DNA of 64,000 nucleotides from NCBI GenBank assembly GCA_020845575.1, contig JADLFL010000035.1, positions 62,001 through 126,000 on the forward strand, given 5' to 3'. The stretch comes from Acidobacteriota bacterium. GTDB taxonomy: Bacteria; Acidobacteriota; Vicinamibacteria; Vicinamibacterales; Vicinamibacteraceae. This document shows positions 8,643-18,304 of this stretch, one piece after another (positions within the stretch are counted from its first letter, which is position 1; every line of letters starts with the position of its first letter). The translations under genes were made by a program, and so were the position numbers. Under the pieces are notes generated by a model. It had not been told where the DNA came from. It worked only from the letters and a program-made list of their open reading frames with translations, and did not search any database.

Positions 8643-9866
8643 GTGCGCCGGCTTCCGTTCGTTGTGTCACTGCTTGTCGTGTGCGTCTCCGGGGCGCTCG
8701 TGGCACAGATGCGTTTGGTCCCTGATGCTCCCGGCAGGTGGAAGCCATGGAGCTTCACCGCGTTCCCCACCGTCCGGACGCAGCTCGGTGCCCGGCCTGC
8801 CGACGTGAAGGCCCTCGAAGCGCACCTGCTGCGCCTGAACGAGCTCATCAAGGGCATCGAGGGCATCGCGAATCCGATCGGGTTCAGCGTCGAGACATCG
8901 GGCACGCTCGCCTCGGTGTCGCGCCGAGAGCTGCCGATCTCCGGTGAGCCCGCGCTGACAGTGCGTCCGTTGCCGGCGGTCCTGTACTTCGGAGCATTCA
9001 ACATCGTGGAGTACGGCACCGGCCCCAAGGTCAGGCGCGAAGACGGGGGAGAAACGGCGCTGTTGGGGTTCTTCGTCAACGAAGTGTCGCTGCCGCTGTT
9101 CGCGGCTCGCGACAGCCGCGTGCCGGAGTTCGAGAAGCTCGACACCGATGTGGTGCGCCTCGCCAAGCCGGAGCGCGATCTGTTCGGCATGCCGCGCTAC
9201 GGCAGCGACACGATCGTGATCAAGAAGACTGACGCGGAGATCTGGGCCCCGGTGACGATGGCCGAAACGCTGGAGCTCGTCGCACGCAGCATCGACCAGC
9301 GCCTGGCCGACGCGCGCGACGTCGTGACTCGCCTTCAGAAGAACCATGACGAGCGCACGGATCCCGGCGCGCGTGCCAAGCGCATGGCGGAGCACAAGCA
9401 GATCGCGGCGATGCTGAAGGATCCGAAGTATCTGGAGGCAATGACGAAGGCGGACGAGGAGCTCGCGCGGACCGCGGCCGATCTGTTGCCGAACATCGCC
9501 CGTGAAAAGGCTGCCGCGGCGAAGATCGAGCAGGAGCTGGCCGACGCCAGGGCGAAGGCCGCCGGGCTGTCGGCGGCAGACAAGGCGGCGCCGGCCTGCT
9601 ATGTCAGTGGCGGTACGAGTGGCACGCTGGCGATTTCGCGTTTCCGTCAGTCGCCGGCGGGTGGCTGCGATCCGCTCGTGCGCGCGAACTGGTCGCTGTT
9701 CAACCCGGCGCTCCCGCGATCGGCGCCGCAGTTGCTGACCATCGCGCACTTCGAGCGATGCCTGCCTGCCAACAATCCGCCTCGCAACCACGCCGGCGGG
9801 TGTACGGCGAACATGCGCGTGCTCGAGTCAATCGACAAGGCCGCCCTCGAGGCCTGGCTGCAGTAG
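8643..9866 (+). CDS. Secreted protein of unknown function
   Basis: I chose the GTG at 8643, preceded by a run of seven G (8633-8639) and followed by a clear signal peptide (MRRLPFVVSLLVVCVSGALVAQ). An ATG at 8607 would add 12 poorly hydrophobic residues and overlaps a possible -10 (TACAAT, 8603-8608). The 407-residue product has an Ala/Lys/Glu-rich helical region (about 230-310) and a C-terminal part with Cys residues (GGCDP, ERCLPANNP, GGCTANM) that may form disulfides outside the cytoplasm. I do not recognise a domain. Confidence 0.7.
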   Translation: MRRLPFVVSLLVVCVSGALVAQMRLVPDAPGRWKPWSFTAFPTVRTQLGARPADVKALEAHLLRLNELIKGIEGIANPIGFSVETSGTLASVSRRELPISGEPALTVRPLPAVLYFGAFNIVEYGTGPKVRREDGGETALLGFFVNEVSLPLFAARDSRVPEFEKLDTDVVRLAKPERDLFGMPRYGSDTIVIKKTDAEIWAPVTMAETLELVARSIDQRLADARDVVTRLQKNHDERTDPGARAKRMAEHKQIAAMLKDPKYLEAMTKADEELARTAADLLPNIAREKAAAAKIEQELADARAKAAGLSAADKAAPACYVSGGTSGTLAISRFRQSPAGGCDPLVRANWSLFNPALPRSAPQLLTIAHFERCLPANNPPRNHAGGCTANMRVLESIDKAALEAWLQ

Positions 9867-9978
9867 TCGTCGAGCCCGTTCACGGCGGCTGCCTGAATCG
9901 GATCTTCGTCTCGACACCCGGTCAGCTCGCCGATCAGCTGCGACAGCCCCGTCGCGCACGCCAGGCGTGTCCCGGGAT

Positions 9979-10494
9979 TCATCGCGCCGCTCCGACGATC
10001 GTGGCGGCAACCTGACGCACCTGCGGGCCATCGAGGTCCACGAACAGGATCCGCTGCCAGCGGCCGAGCAGCACCGCGCCATCGACAACGCTCAGGCTCA
10101 GCGACGCCCCCAGGCTGATGGCGCGGCAGTGCGCGTGGCCGTTCACGCGCTCCTCCGCCACACGGTTCACTTCTCGACGGGTCGGATCGTCGTGCGCGTA
10201 CGGCACGTCGCCCGGTGCCAACCGCTCCAGTTGGCGGATGATGTCGCCGCGAAGCAGTGGCTCGTCCTCGTTCAGCACGATGGCCGTCGTCGTGTGCAGG
10301 GTGTGTATCGCCAGCACGCCATGCCGGATGCCCGAACGGCTGACGAAGCGCGACAACCGTGGCGTGATGTCCACGAATGTCGTGCGATGAGGCGTGCTCA
10401 CCTCGAGCCGCAGGTGCGTGGCCGCCTGCGCCGAGCTGGCAACCGGCCGTTCGATGATCGGCGTGACGTCCTCTGATGCGATCGCAGGGGCCAT
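9979..10494 (-). CDS. YjbQ/UPF0047 family protein
   Basis: A 171-residue protein from the ATG at 10494; further upstream the frame stays open but has no conserved sequence. Family hallmarks are visible: VFVDITPRL-like start, GVLAIHTLHTTTAIVLNEDEP, NGHAHCRAISLGAS and GRWQRILFVDLDGPQVRQV. YjbQ homologues have been linked to weak thiamine-phosphate synthase activity and metal binding; the true role is unsettled. The His in HTLHTT and the NGHAH motif probably form the conserved site. It lies convergent to the secreted protein on the left. Confidence 0.85.
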   Translation of the reverse strand: MAPAIASEDVTPIIERPVASSAQAATHLRLEVSTPHRTTFVDITPRLSRFVSRSGIRHGVLAIHTLHTTTAIVLNEDEPLLRGDIIRQLERLAPGDVPYAHDDPTRREVNRVAEERVNGHAHCRAISLGASLSLSVVDGAVLLGRWQRILFVDLDGPQVRQVAATIVGAAR

Positions 10495-10640
10495 GTGACT
10501 CGCTCCGCACGGTGCGCGGAGCCGCGAGGGTGCGACTGCCGACCGTGGCACGCCGCAGCATCGGCGCAACAGGTGCGGATGTCTTCACGATCGCGTGAGG
10601 GTTCGATGAGATCTCCGTGAGCAGGCCGGTTTCCGGGCGT

Positions 10641-12026
10641 TCAGAACCGCCGCGTGATGCCGTACGCCAGGCCGCAGCCGAACAAACCGCCCTCCGCCAT
10701 GGTGATGATGGCGCCGGTGACGGGACCGAATCCGGGTTCGCCGACGAGTTGCCCGATCGGCGTCAGCGCCAGGCGCGATCCCGCCGATGCCTGTGCGATG
10801 GCGTGGATGGTGCCGCCGGCCAGCGGCCACCCATAGAGCGCCAGCCCCAATGCCGCCAGCGCACCCGCAGCCATCGTGGTCGCCACGAGCGCCACACGCC
10901 GGCTGCCACGCGGCGCGGCGAGCCCGGACGCGACATCGCGCGTGGCGATGGCGTACCCGAGCGCCGTTCCCGCACCGAGGACGAAACTCTGTACCGCGCC
11001 GGTCACCGGAACGTCGAGGCCGAACATGACGCCGAGCGTCCAGCGGGCCAGCAACTGCGTGATGACGCCGACCAGACCGCCGCCAGTCGCACCGGCAAGC
11101 ACGAGTGCCGGCAGTCGCCACGAAAGCGCAAGCGCTTCGGCCAGCCCGATGCCTGCAGCAACGCCGGATCCGCCCACGAGCCCGCACATGACGCCAATCA
11201 GCGCGAGCACAGGTGCCACTGTCAGCGGTGCATCGCCGTGGGGTGCCAGCGCAAGCAGCAGACCGCCGCCCCAGCCCGCGATCGCCCCGACGAGCCCGCC
11301 GCCCACGGCTCCGCCAATCGAACGCCTGATGACGAGCGGCGCCGCTCGGCGCAACCGCATCGTCACGACGTGTGCCGCCGTGGCCAGCGGATGCGGCTGG
11401 CCGACGATCGGCACCTCACCGGCCCCGCCCACGAGATGCCGCGTATCGCGGAGCAGCGCCCGCGCGTACGGACCGCGCGGATGATCGACCAGTTGATCGA
11501 GTACCGCCTCCGTTCCCAACAGATGCAGGCGCTCCGCTGCGTCGCGTTGATCCTCGAGGGAAACGCCTTCACCTGGAACGGCGGTCACCTGGGCGATCAG
11601 CGGCGCGAACGGATCATCGCGCTCCACCGAAACCGGGAGCGGTGCAGCAACGTCGCTGGGCTCCCCAACAGCCGCGCGCGCTGCCGCGCCATTGCCACGC
11701 CCATCGTCGTCTTCCTCGACGACGTCGGCGAACACGAACTGGTAGCCGTGACGGGAGACCGTACGGATGAAGATCGGTTCGCGCGAGTCGTCGCCGAGCG
11801 TCCGGCGCAGCGTGCGGATCGCCTGGCTGAGCGCGCTGTCGGACACGATCACGTCGGCCCAGACGATGTCGAAGATGTCGCGGCGGTGGACGGCGTCGCC
11901 TCGTCGCTCGACGAGGAACACGAGCAGGTCGAAGTAGCGCGGGATCAGCGTGATCGGACGACCGTCACGCAGAAGCGCCCGCTGGCGGGGCGACAACACG
12001 AAGTCGGAGAAGCGATACCGCGGCAA
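10641..12026 (-). CDS. CadC-like winged-helix regulator with a polytopic membrane domain
   Basis: Residues about 1-100 are an OmpR/CadC-type DNA-binding domain (LIPRYFDLLVFLVERRGDAV, SDSALSQAIRTLRRTLGDD, IRTVSRHGYQFVF). The rest (from about 200) is very rich in Gly/Ala/Val/Leu with six or more likely membrane helices. The frame is open to 12125, but the segment above 12026 overlaps the divergent decarboxylase leader and looks non-coding, so I propose the TTG at 12026; this start is uncertain. One-component regulators of this kind sense envelope signals and bind DNA from the membrane. The target may be the divergent PLP decarboxylase gene. Confidence 0.75.
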   Translation of the reverse strand: MPRYRFSDFVLSPRQRALLRDGRPITLIPRYFDLLVFLVERRGDAVHRRDIFDIVWADVIVSDSALSQAIRTLRRTLGDDSREPIFIRTVSRHGYQFVFADVVEEDDDGRGNGAAARAAVGEPSDVAAPLPVSVERDDPFAPLIAQVTAVPGEGVSLEDQRDAAERLHLLGTEAVLDQLVDHPRGPYARALLRDTRHLVGGAGEVPIVGQPHPLATAAHVVTMRLRRAAPLVIRRSIGGAVGGGLVGAIAGWGGGLLLALAPHGDAPLTVAPVLALIGVMCGLVGGSGVAAGIGLAEALALSWRLPALVLAGATGGGLVGVITQLLARWTLGVMFGLDVPVTGAVQSFVLGAGTALGYAIATRDVASGLAAPRGSRRVALVATTMAAGALAALGLALYGWPLAGGTIHAIAQASAGSRLALTPIGQLVGEPGFGPVTGAIITMAEGGLFGCGLAYGITRRF

Positions 12027-12169
12027 TCCGCCGACGATAGTCGAGAACGCGCCGCAGGCAAAGCCTGCGCGACATGTACGATCGTGGCCGTCGAAGGAGC
12101 CGCGCCGCCATGTCCTCATCGTCATCGCCAGACGCTCGCGCCGATCACCCCGGACGGACGCCGCTCGCC

Positions 12170-13645
12170 ATGGACGATAGCGAGTTCAGGCGAGCCGGCC
12201 ATGCGCTCGTCGATCGCATCGCGGATGTGCTTGGCGGCCTGCGCGAACGCCGCGTGACGAGTGGCGAGACGCCGGCCGAGGTCCGCACCGCTCTCGATGC
12301 GTCGCGTCCATTGCCGCAGACGGGCACACCGGCAGACGAGCTGCTCGACCGTGCGGTCCGGTTGCTGTCCGACCATTCGCTGTTCAACGGGCATCCGCGG
12401 TTCTTCGGCTACGTCACCTCGTCACCCGCGCCGATCGGCATGCTCGGAGATCTGCTTGCCGCCGCGCTCAACGCCAACGTCGGCGCCTGGCGGCTGGCGC
12501 CGATGGCCAGCGAGATCGAGGGCCAGACCATTCGCTGGATCGGCGAACTGCTCCGCTACCGCGACAACGCCGGCGGGTTGTTCGTCAGCGGCGGCAACAT
12601 GGCCAACATCGTCGGCTTCTTCGCCGCGCGTGCCGCGGCGGGCGAGGCGTGGCAGGTGCGTGCCGCGGGCATGAGTGCGGCCGGCGCACCGCGGCTGCGT
12701 GTCTATGCGTCAGCGGAGACGCACACGTGGATCCAGAAGGCTGCCGATCTCTCGGGACTCGGCACCGACGCGATTCGCTGGATCGCGACAGATGCCGAGC
12801 AGCGGCTCGACGTCGCCGCGCTGCGCGCGGCCCTCGATGCGGACAGGGCCGCGGGCGATGTGCCGATGCTGGTCGCGGGGACTGCCGGATCGGTGAGCAC
12901 CGGCGCTGTCGATCCGCTGTTTGCAATCGCGGACGCCTGCCGCGAGGCGGGTGCATGGTTTCACATCGACGGCGCGTACGGCGCGCTTGCAGCCGTGCTG
13001 CCCGATGCGCCGCACGACCTGAACGCACTCCATCTTGCCGACTCGATCGCCGTGGATCCGCACAAGTGGCTGTACGCGCCGCTCGAAGCCGGATGCCTGC
13101 TCGCGCGCGACGCCGCGTGTCTCCGGCGTGCCTTCTCCTACCATCCCGCCTACTACCATTTCGACGATGGCGACGGGATCAACTATGTGGACCTCGGGCC
13201 CCAGAACTCTCGCGGGTTCCGCGCGCTGAAAGTGTGGCTCGCCCTGCAGCAGGCTGGCGCCGACGGCTACAGGCAGACGATTGCCGCCGACTGCGCGCTG
13301 GCCGCGCGGCTCTTCGCCGCCGCCGATGCGCATCCCGAACTCGAAGCGTGTACGTCGAGCCTCAGTATCTCGACGTTCCGCTATGTCCCGACGGACCTTC
13401 GCGGCTCGATCGGCACGTCGGAGACGGAGACGTACCTGAACGCGCTCAACGAGGCCCTGCTGGAGCGATTGCAGATGTCAGGCGAGGCCTTCGTCTCCCA
13501 TGCCGTCGTGCGCGGTCGCTATCTCCTGCGCGCCTGCATCGTCAACTTCCACACGACCGAAGCAGACGTGGATGCCCTGCCGGACATCGTGGTGAGGATC
13601 GGCCGCGACCTGCACGCCGCTGGGGAACGGTCCACATATCTCTGA
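12170..13645 (+). CDS. PLP-dependent group II amino-acid decarboxylase
   Basis: A 491-residue fold-type I enzyme related to aromatic-L-amino-acid and glutamate decarboxylases. The PLP lysine sits in SIAVDPHKWLYAPLEAG; upstream FHIDGAYGALA supplies the cofactor-binding Asp, and GNMANIVGF fits the PLP phosphate region. Start at ATG 12170; an ATG at 12110 would add a low-complexity Ser-rich leader. Substrate (tyrosine, tryptophan, DOPA or glutamate) cannot be fixed. It is divergent from a membrane-bound winged-helix regulator, a layout often seen when the regulator controls the enzyme. Confidence 0.88.
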   Translation: MDDSEFRRAGHALVDRIADVLGGLRERRVTSGETPAEVRTALDASRPLPQTGTPADELLDRAVRLLSDHSLFNGHPRFFGYVTSSPAPIGMLGDLLAAALNANVGAWRLAPMASEIEGQTIRWIGELLRYRDNAGGLFVSGGNMANIVGFFAARAAAGEAWQVRAAGMSAAGAPRLRVYASAETHTWIQKAADLSGLGTDAIRWIATDAEQRLDVAALRAALDADRAAGDVPMLVAGTAGSVSTGAVDPLFAIADACREAGAWFHIDGAYGALAAVLPDAPHDLNALHLADSIAVDPHKWLYAPLEAGCLLARDAACLRRAFSYHPAYYHFDDGDGINYVDLGPQNSRGFRALKVWLALQQAGADGYRQTIAADCALAARLFAAADAHPELEACTSSLSISTFRYVPTDLRGSIGTSETETYLNALNEALLERLQMSGEAFVSHAVVRGRYLLRACIVNFHTTEADVDALPDIVVRIGRDLHAAGERSTYL

Positions 13646-13697
13646 GTACATCGACACACGCCGGGCACGGCGACCGGCTCCATCCCCGCGACACTTT

Positions 13698-14201
13698 CTA
13701 CACGGCAGCAAATGCTACGTGATAGCGGATGGTCCCGGCGCGCTCGCGCAGAGCGCCGGGACTCAGCTCGATCGCCAGGAAGACGTCGTCCTGGACGTCG
13801 TACTCGGATCGCACGCCGAACGTCGATGCGGGCACGAAGCCGAACCGTGGGTAGTAGTCGGCGTGGCCAAGGACGACAACCGCGTCGAAACCCCTCTCAC
13901 GACACGCGTCGAGACCAGCTCGCACGAGCGCTGAGCCGATCCCCTGACGCTGCCTGCCTGGCAGCACCGCCATCGGTGCCAGTCCCATGAACTGCCTGTC
14001 CACGTGAGGAAGCAGCGTCACCGGCGAGAACAGGATGTGTCCCACCACTGCCTCCTCGTCGACCGCAACCAGGGAGACGATCGGGTGCGCCTGTTGCCGC
14101 AACGCGTCGACGAGGTCCGCTTCTCCGGCCGTGTCGAATGCGGTCTCATTCACGTGACGGATACCCGGAATGTCCTCGGGTCGTTCCGTTCTGATGTGCA
14201 T
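13698..14201 (-). CDS. GNAT family N-acetyltransferase
   Basis: A 167-residue acetyltransferase. The acetyl-CoA loop is visible as PGRQRQGIGSALVRAGLDAC, followed by VVVLGHADYYPRFGF, which matches the YhbS-like GNAT subgroup. Start is the ATG at 14201; a longer open frame upstream is not homologous. It probably transfers acetyl groups to a small molecule or protein amine; the acceptor is unknown. It is convergent with the PLP decarboxylase gene, about 50 bases away. Confidence 0.88.
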   Translation of the reverse strand: MHIRTERPEDIPGIRHVNETAFDTAGEADLVDALRQQAHPIVSLVAVDEEAVVGHILFSPVTLLPHVDRQFMGLAPMAVLPGRQRQGIGSALVRAGLDACRERGFDAVVVLGHADYYPRFGFVPASTFGVRSEYDVQDDVFLAIELSPGALRERAGTIRYHVAFAAV

Positions 14202-14365
14202 CTCTCGTCCTTCCACTCTGTCCGTGCGGTCTCTGCCGCCACGCCTGGCACAGGATACGGATCGCGAGCGTACCGTTCTCGAAGACGACTTACCTGTCAC
14301 ACTCTGCGGGTTCACCGGCTTCCTGCAGGTAAGGGCGATGAACGCCCGTTCACCAGGAGGCGTGC

Positions 14366-14462
14366 ATGACCGTACGTGAGATCGTCGAGCAGAGCTTTCG
14401 CACCACGCTCGCGTCCCGCTCGTTGTGGCTGTTCGGGTTCTTCGTCGGGCTCTGGAGCAGCG
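14366..14462 (+). pseudogene. 5' end of a membrane-protein gene, cut off after about 32 codons
   Basis: A perfect AGGAGG (14355-14360) precedes ATG 14366. The frame begins MTVREIVEQSFRTTLASR and then SLWLFGFFVGLWSSGG, which resembles the start of a Gly-rich multi-pass membrane protein. Around 14463 this reading gives way, and homology switches to an AbiEi-like antitoxin in another frame. The most economical reading is a chimeric junction, where an antitoxin gene lacking its 5' end landed in a membrane-protein gene. The rest of the membrane protein is not found nearby. Confidence 0.45.
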
Positions 14463-15280
14463 GTGGAAGTGGTGGCGGATCTGGTGGCAGCAGCCATGGT
14501 GCCGGTCCTCGAGCGCGCCGGCATCGACTATGCCGACCTTGCCGGGAACGTGCACCTCGACGCGCCAGACCTCTTCGTGCACGTCCAGGGCCGCCGGCCA
14601 CCGAAAGAGCGCGCAACGGGTCCTGCACGACCGCACAAGGGCTGGGTCAGGACGGTCATGGCACTGCTGGTGCAGCCAGCGCTCGTGAACGCACCTTATC
14701 GAGCGCTCGCGGACGAGGCCGACGTCGCGCTCGGCACCGTCGCGAAGTGCCTGAACGGCCTCACGCTCAGGGGACTCCTGCGCGGCCGGCTGGGAACTCG
14801 CACGCTGCACGACAGGCCGGCCCTCGTCGCGCTCTGGGTGCAGGCGTACATCGAGGCGGTCCGCCCCAGGCTGGCCGAACGGCGATTCCAGGTCCGCGTC
14901 GATGACAAGACGCAGCTGTGGGAACGCTTGCGAAACGTGCTTGCCCGCGCGAGCAGCGATGGGCACTGACTGGTGCGGATGCCGCCGGCCGTCGGGATCA
15001 TTACTTCCGCGCGGTGGAGACCGAGATCTACGCACCGATCCGGGTGCTGGACGATCGCGAGGTTCAGAAGGCGCTGATCGCGCAGCCTGCCGTTCACGGT
15101 GGCAATCTGCTCGTCATCGAACCACCAGGGCCGCTGGCGTGTCCGCAGATGGACGATGATGCGATCCCCACTGCGCCGGACCTCCTCGCATACGCCGAAC
15201 TGCGCTACCGCGGAACCGAACAGGCGCTGGAGGCGGCCGAGTTGCTGCTTCCGAGAGTGCTGGACGATGCCACGGCTTGA
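14463..15280 (+). pseudogene. AbiEi-like (COG4861-type) antitoxin, 5'-truncated and frameshifted
   Basis: Two frames together give one protein. The first (14463-14969) holds the segment ERAGIDYADLAGNVHLDAP and a winged helix (ALADEADVALGTVAKCLNGL). The second carries WALTGADAAGRRDHYFRAVE to a stop at 15280. The frame switch of one base falls near 14945. The family acts as antitoxin and autorepressor for AbiEii-like nucleotidyltransferases, and a nucleotidyltransferase gene overlaps its 3' end by 14 bases. Both the 5' loss and the frameshift argue it is inactive, unless the shift is a sequencing error. Confidence 0.6.
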
Positions 15281-15845
15281 ACCCGCGCTTCTTCCTGTCG
15301 TGACCGCCCTCGAACGTGGACTCCGAGTACTCGGCGTTCCGTTCGCAGTCGTCTGCGCCCTCGTGCCCGAACTGCTGCTCGACGCGCGTTCCGCTCGCCT
15401 GACGAACGACGCCGACGTCACCGTGACCGTGGAGACCGTGCTCGATGACGGCCCGACGCTGCCGGTCGTTCCGCTCCCGCTCTACGCACTCCTGAAACCG
15501 GTGGCGTTCAGCGATCGTCGAGCCGCGAAGGATCTGGCCGGCGTGTTCCACTGCCTTCAGCACTACCTGGACGACGATGAGCGGCGCTACGGCGCTGAAC
15601 ATGAGGGCGCCGGAGTACCGTTCGAGTACACCGGTGCCTACCTGCTTGGCGCCGACGGCCGACCGTTCCTCGACAAGTCAGTGATTCGAACGGTTCGAGC
15701 AGTGTTGGATCGATTCACTGATCCCGACGCGGAACCTGTCGGCATGGTTGTCCACCAACGCGGGCGGATCGCGATCGAGGACCACGAACGGATAGAGGTG
15801 TTCGAGCACTTCCAGTGGTGCCGGCGAGGATTGGCCTGCGACTGA
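15267..15845 (+). CDS. AbiEii-like nucleotidyltransferase (toxin partner)
   Basis: A 192-residue protein from ATG 15267. ALVPELLLDARSARLTNDAD matches the minimal nucleotidyltransferase core, with Asp48 and Asp50 as predicted metal ligands. It lies directly after the broken AbiEi-like gene. In type IV systems the nucleotidyltransferase inhibits growth and the partner counteracts it. The protein is shorter than the usual 240-300 residues; the stretch after TVETVLDDGP looks compressed, so an internal deletion may have disarmed it. Loss of the antitoxin would be tolerated if so. Confidence 0.6.
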   Translation: MPRLEPALLPVVTALERGLRVLGVPFAVVCALVPELLLDARSARLTNDADVTVTVETVLDDGPTLPVVPLPLYALLKPVAFSDRRAAKDLAGVFHCLQHYLDDDERRYGAEHEGAGVPFEYTGAYLLGADGRPFLDKSVIRTVRAVLDRFTDPDAEPVGMVVHQRGRIAIEDHERIEVFEHFQWCRRGLACD

Positions 15846-15874
15846 CGCTCGAGCTTCGTCGCACGTTACGCGCC

Positions 15875-15905
15875 TTGACCTTCCCATCGTTGGAAGGTTC
15901 AGACT
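15875..15905 (+). promoter_or_regulatory. CueR-type operator/promoter of copA-cueR
   Basis: TTGACC (-35, 15875-15880) and CAGACT (-10, 15900-15905) are separated by 19 bases, the long spacer typical of MerR-family promoters. The spacer is centred on the dyad ACCTTCC-N7-GGAAGGT (15878-15898), the same half-sites and spacing as the E. coli copA operator. Copper-loaded CueR untwists such promoters to activate transcription. The regulator gene is the second gene of this operon, so the circuit is autoregulatory. Confidence 0.88.
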
Positions 15906-15970
15906 GGTTCGCGGGCGCCCACGTGGGATGCCCTGCGCCAGACGACATGTGAGAGGGTCAGGAGAGTGCG

Positions 15971-18304
15971 ATGAGCGCCGAACGAATTCAGCAACCGTCT
16001 GTGGAGGCCACGATTCGCCTGCCGATCGAGGGGATGACCTGTGCCTCCTGCGTCGGTCGCGTCGAACGCGCACTGAAGGCCGTGCCCGGCGTCACAGAGG
16101 CGGTGGTCAATCTGGCTACGGAGCGGGCGAGCGTCCGCGGAACCGCGGACCAGCACGCGTTGATCGCGGCGGTAGTCAAGGCCGGCTATGGGGCGCGTCC
16201 CGTCACGAGTCACGATGCGACCCATGACGAGGCGGGGCAGCGGAAGGAGACCGAGCGTCGCGAGCTGCAGCGCGACCTCACGGTGGCGAGTCTCCTCACG
16301 CTACCGGTGTTCCTGCTGGAGATGGGCACGCACGTCATCCCCGGCGTACACGGCCTGATCCATCGGACCATCGGCATGCAGTGGAGCTGGTATATCCAGT
16401 TCGCGCTGACGACGGCGGTGCTGGCGGCGCCGGGTCTCCGGTTCTACACGAAGGGGCTGCCGGCGCTCGCGCGGTTCGCGCCGGACATGAACTCGCTCGT
16501 CGCCGTCGGCACGCTGGCGGCGTACACGTTCTCGCTCGTCGCCACCTTCGCCCCGACACTCCTGCCACCCGGCACTGTCAACGTCTACTACGAGGCCGCA
16601 GCCGTCATCGTCACGTTGATCCTGCTCGGGCGTGTGCTTGAAGCGCGCGCGAAGGGGCGTACGTCGGAGGCGATCAAGCGACTGATCCGACTCCAGCCGA
16701 AAGTCGCACGCGTCAGGCGCAACGGCACGAGCGTCGACGTGCCCATCACCGATGTGCGCGCCGGCGAGATCATCGACGTCCGGCCTGGCGAGCGCATTCC
16801 CGTCGACGGCGCGGTGCTGGAAGGCGACAGCTACGTCGACGAGTCGATGATCACGGGCGAACCGATCCCGGTTGCCAAGGGCATCGGTGGCACGCTCGTG
16901 GGAGGCACGGTCAACCAGCAGGGCGCGCTGGCCTTCCGCGCGACAGCGGTCGGCGACGCGACGATGCTGGCGCAGATCATTCGCATGGTGGAGCAGGCGC
17001 AGGGATCCAAGCTCCCGATCCAGGCGCTCGTCGATCGAGTGACGATGTGGTTCGTGCCGGGTGTGATGGCGGTGGCGACGCTGACGTTCCTGGCGTGGCT
17101 GGCCTGGGGACCATCGCCTGCCCTGACGTTCGCGTTGGTGAATGCCGTAGCGGTGTTGATCATCGCGTGTCCGTGCGCGATGGGCCTGGCCACGCCGACA
17201 TCGATCATGGTCGGCACGGGACGCGGGGCCGAGCTCGGCATCCTCTTTCGCAAGGGCGAGGCGCTCCAGCGGCTCGAAGACGCTGCGGTGGTTGCCGTGG
17301 ACAAGACCGGGACGCTGACGGAAGGGAAGCCGTCGCTTACCGATCTGCATGTGGCCGATGGATTCGATCGCGCGCACGTGCTCGGACGGATCGCCGCGGT
17401 GGAGGACAAGTCGGAACATCCGATCGCACGAGCGATCGTCGACGCCGCGGTGGCGGAGGGCATCGCGCTGCCGGCCGTCGCGTCGTTCGAGTCCATCACG
17501 GGCTTCGGCGTCACGGCGCGGGTCGAGGGCGCGCGCGTGGACATCGGCGCCGATCGGTACATGCGGCAGCTCGGCGTCGACGTGACGCCCGTGGCCGCAA
17601 CTGCCGAGCACCTGGCGGGCCTCGGCCGATCGCCGATCTACGCAGCCCTCGACGGAAGCCTGGCGGCGGTGCTCGCCGTAGCCGACCCCATCAAGGCGAC
17701 GACGCCAGCGGCGATCGCGGCGTTGCACGACCTTGGCCTGAAGGTCGCGATGGTCACGGGCGACAACCGTCGCACCGCCGATGCCATCGCAAGACAGCTC
17801 GGCATCGATCACGTGATGGCGGAGGTCCTGCCCGAGGGCAAGGTGGATGCGGTGCGATCGCTGAAGGACGCGCATGGCGTGCTGGCGTTCGTCGGCGACG
17901 GCATCAACGACGCGCCGGCGCTGGCGGCCGCCGATGTCGGGCTCGCCGTGGGCACGGGCACCGATGTCGCCATCGAAGCGGCAGACGTGGTGCTCATGTC
18001 CGGGAGCCTGACCGGCGTGGTCACGGCGATCGCCCTGTCGCGCGCGACCATGGGTAACATCCGTCAGAACCTGTTCTGGGCGTTCGCCTACAACACGGCG
18101 CTGATCCCTGTGGCGGCCGGCGCGTTGTATCCCGCGTGGGGCCTTCTGCTGTCGCCGATGTTTGCCGCCGGAGCCATGGCGATGTCGAGTGTCTTCGTGC
18201 TCGGCAATGCGCTGCGACTGCGCGGCTTCCGCGCACCATCGTCCACCGCCGGGACCGACGCGGCGACATCGCTCGCACCGGCGGCGGCAGGGAGATCGCG
18301 ATGA
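15971..18304 (+). CDS. copA: Copper-exporting P1B-type ATPase
   Basis: A 777-residue inner-membrane Cu(I) exporter. One N-terminal heavy-metal domain carries GMTCASC (Cys24, Cys27). Eight membrane helices are expected; the sixth has the CPC motif (Cys400, Cys402) in [12 protein letters not shown]. The phosphorylated Asp lies in DKTGTLTEG (about 444), the HP motif in EDKSEHPIA, and the hinge in [16 protein letters not shown] precedes the ATG at 15971. A CueR operator lies 66 bases upstream and the cueR gene overlaps the stop by four bases. Confidence 0.95.
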   Translation: MSAERIQQPSVEATIRLPIEGMTCASCVGRVERALKAVPGVTEAVVNLATERASVRGTADQHALIAAVVKAGYGARPVTSHDATHDEAGQRKETERRELQRDLTVASLLTLPVFLLEMGTHVIPGVHGLIHRTIGMQWSWYIQFALTTAVLAAPGLRFYTKGLPALARFAPDMNSLVAVGTLAAYTFSLVATFAPTLLPPGTVNVYYEAAAVIVTLILLGRVLEARAKGRTSEAIKRLIRLQPKVARVRRNGTSVDVPITDVRAGEIIDVRPGERIPVDGAVLEGDSYVDESMITGEPIPVAKGIGGTLVGGTVNQQGALAFRATAVGDATMLAQIIRMVEQAQGSKLPIQALVDRVTMWFVPGVMAVATLTFLAWLAWGPSPALTFALVNAVAVLIIACPCAMGLATPTSIMVGTGRGAELGILFRKGEALQRLEDAAVVAVDKTGTLTEGKPSLTDLHVADGFDRAHVLGRIAAVEDKSEHPIARAIVDAAVAEGIALPAVASFESITGFGVTARVEGARVDIGADRYMRQLGVDVTPVAATAEHLAGLGRSPIYAALDGSLAAVLAVADPIKATTPAAIAALHDLGLKVAMVTGDNRRTADAIARQLGIDHVMAEVLPEGKVDAVRSLKDAHGVLAFVGDGINDAPALAAADVGLAVGTGTDVAIEAADVVLMSGSLTGVVTAIALSRATMGNIRQNLFWAFAYNTALIPVAAGALYPAWGLLLSPMFAAGAMAMSSVFVLGNALRLRGFRAPSSTAGTDAATSLAPAAAGRSR

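Noticed and set aside
9647..9982. Minus-strand frame starting with ATGA on the yjbQ stop
   Set aside because: The overlap is tempting, but two thirds of it is antisense to the well-supported gene at 8643-9866 and the product matches nothing I know.
12027..12125. N-terminal extension of the winged-helix regulator
   Set aside because: Would overlap the divergent decarboxylase leader and has no conserved residues.
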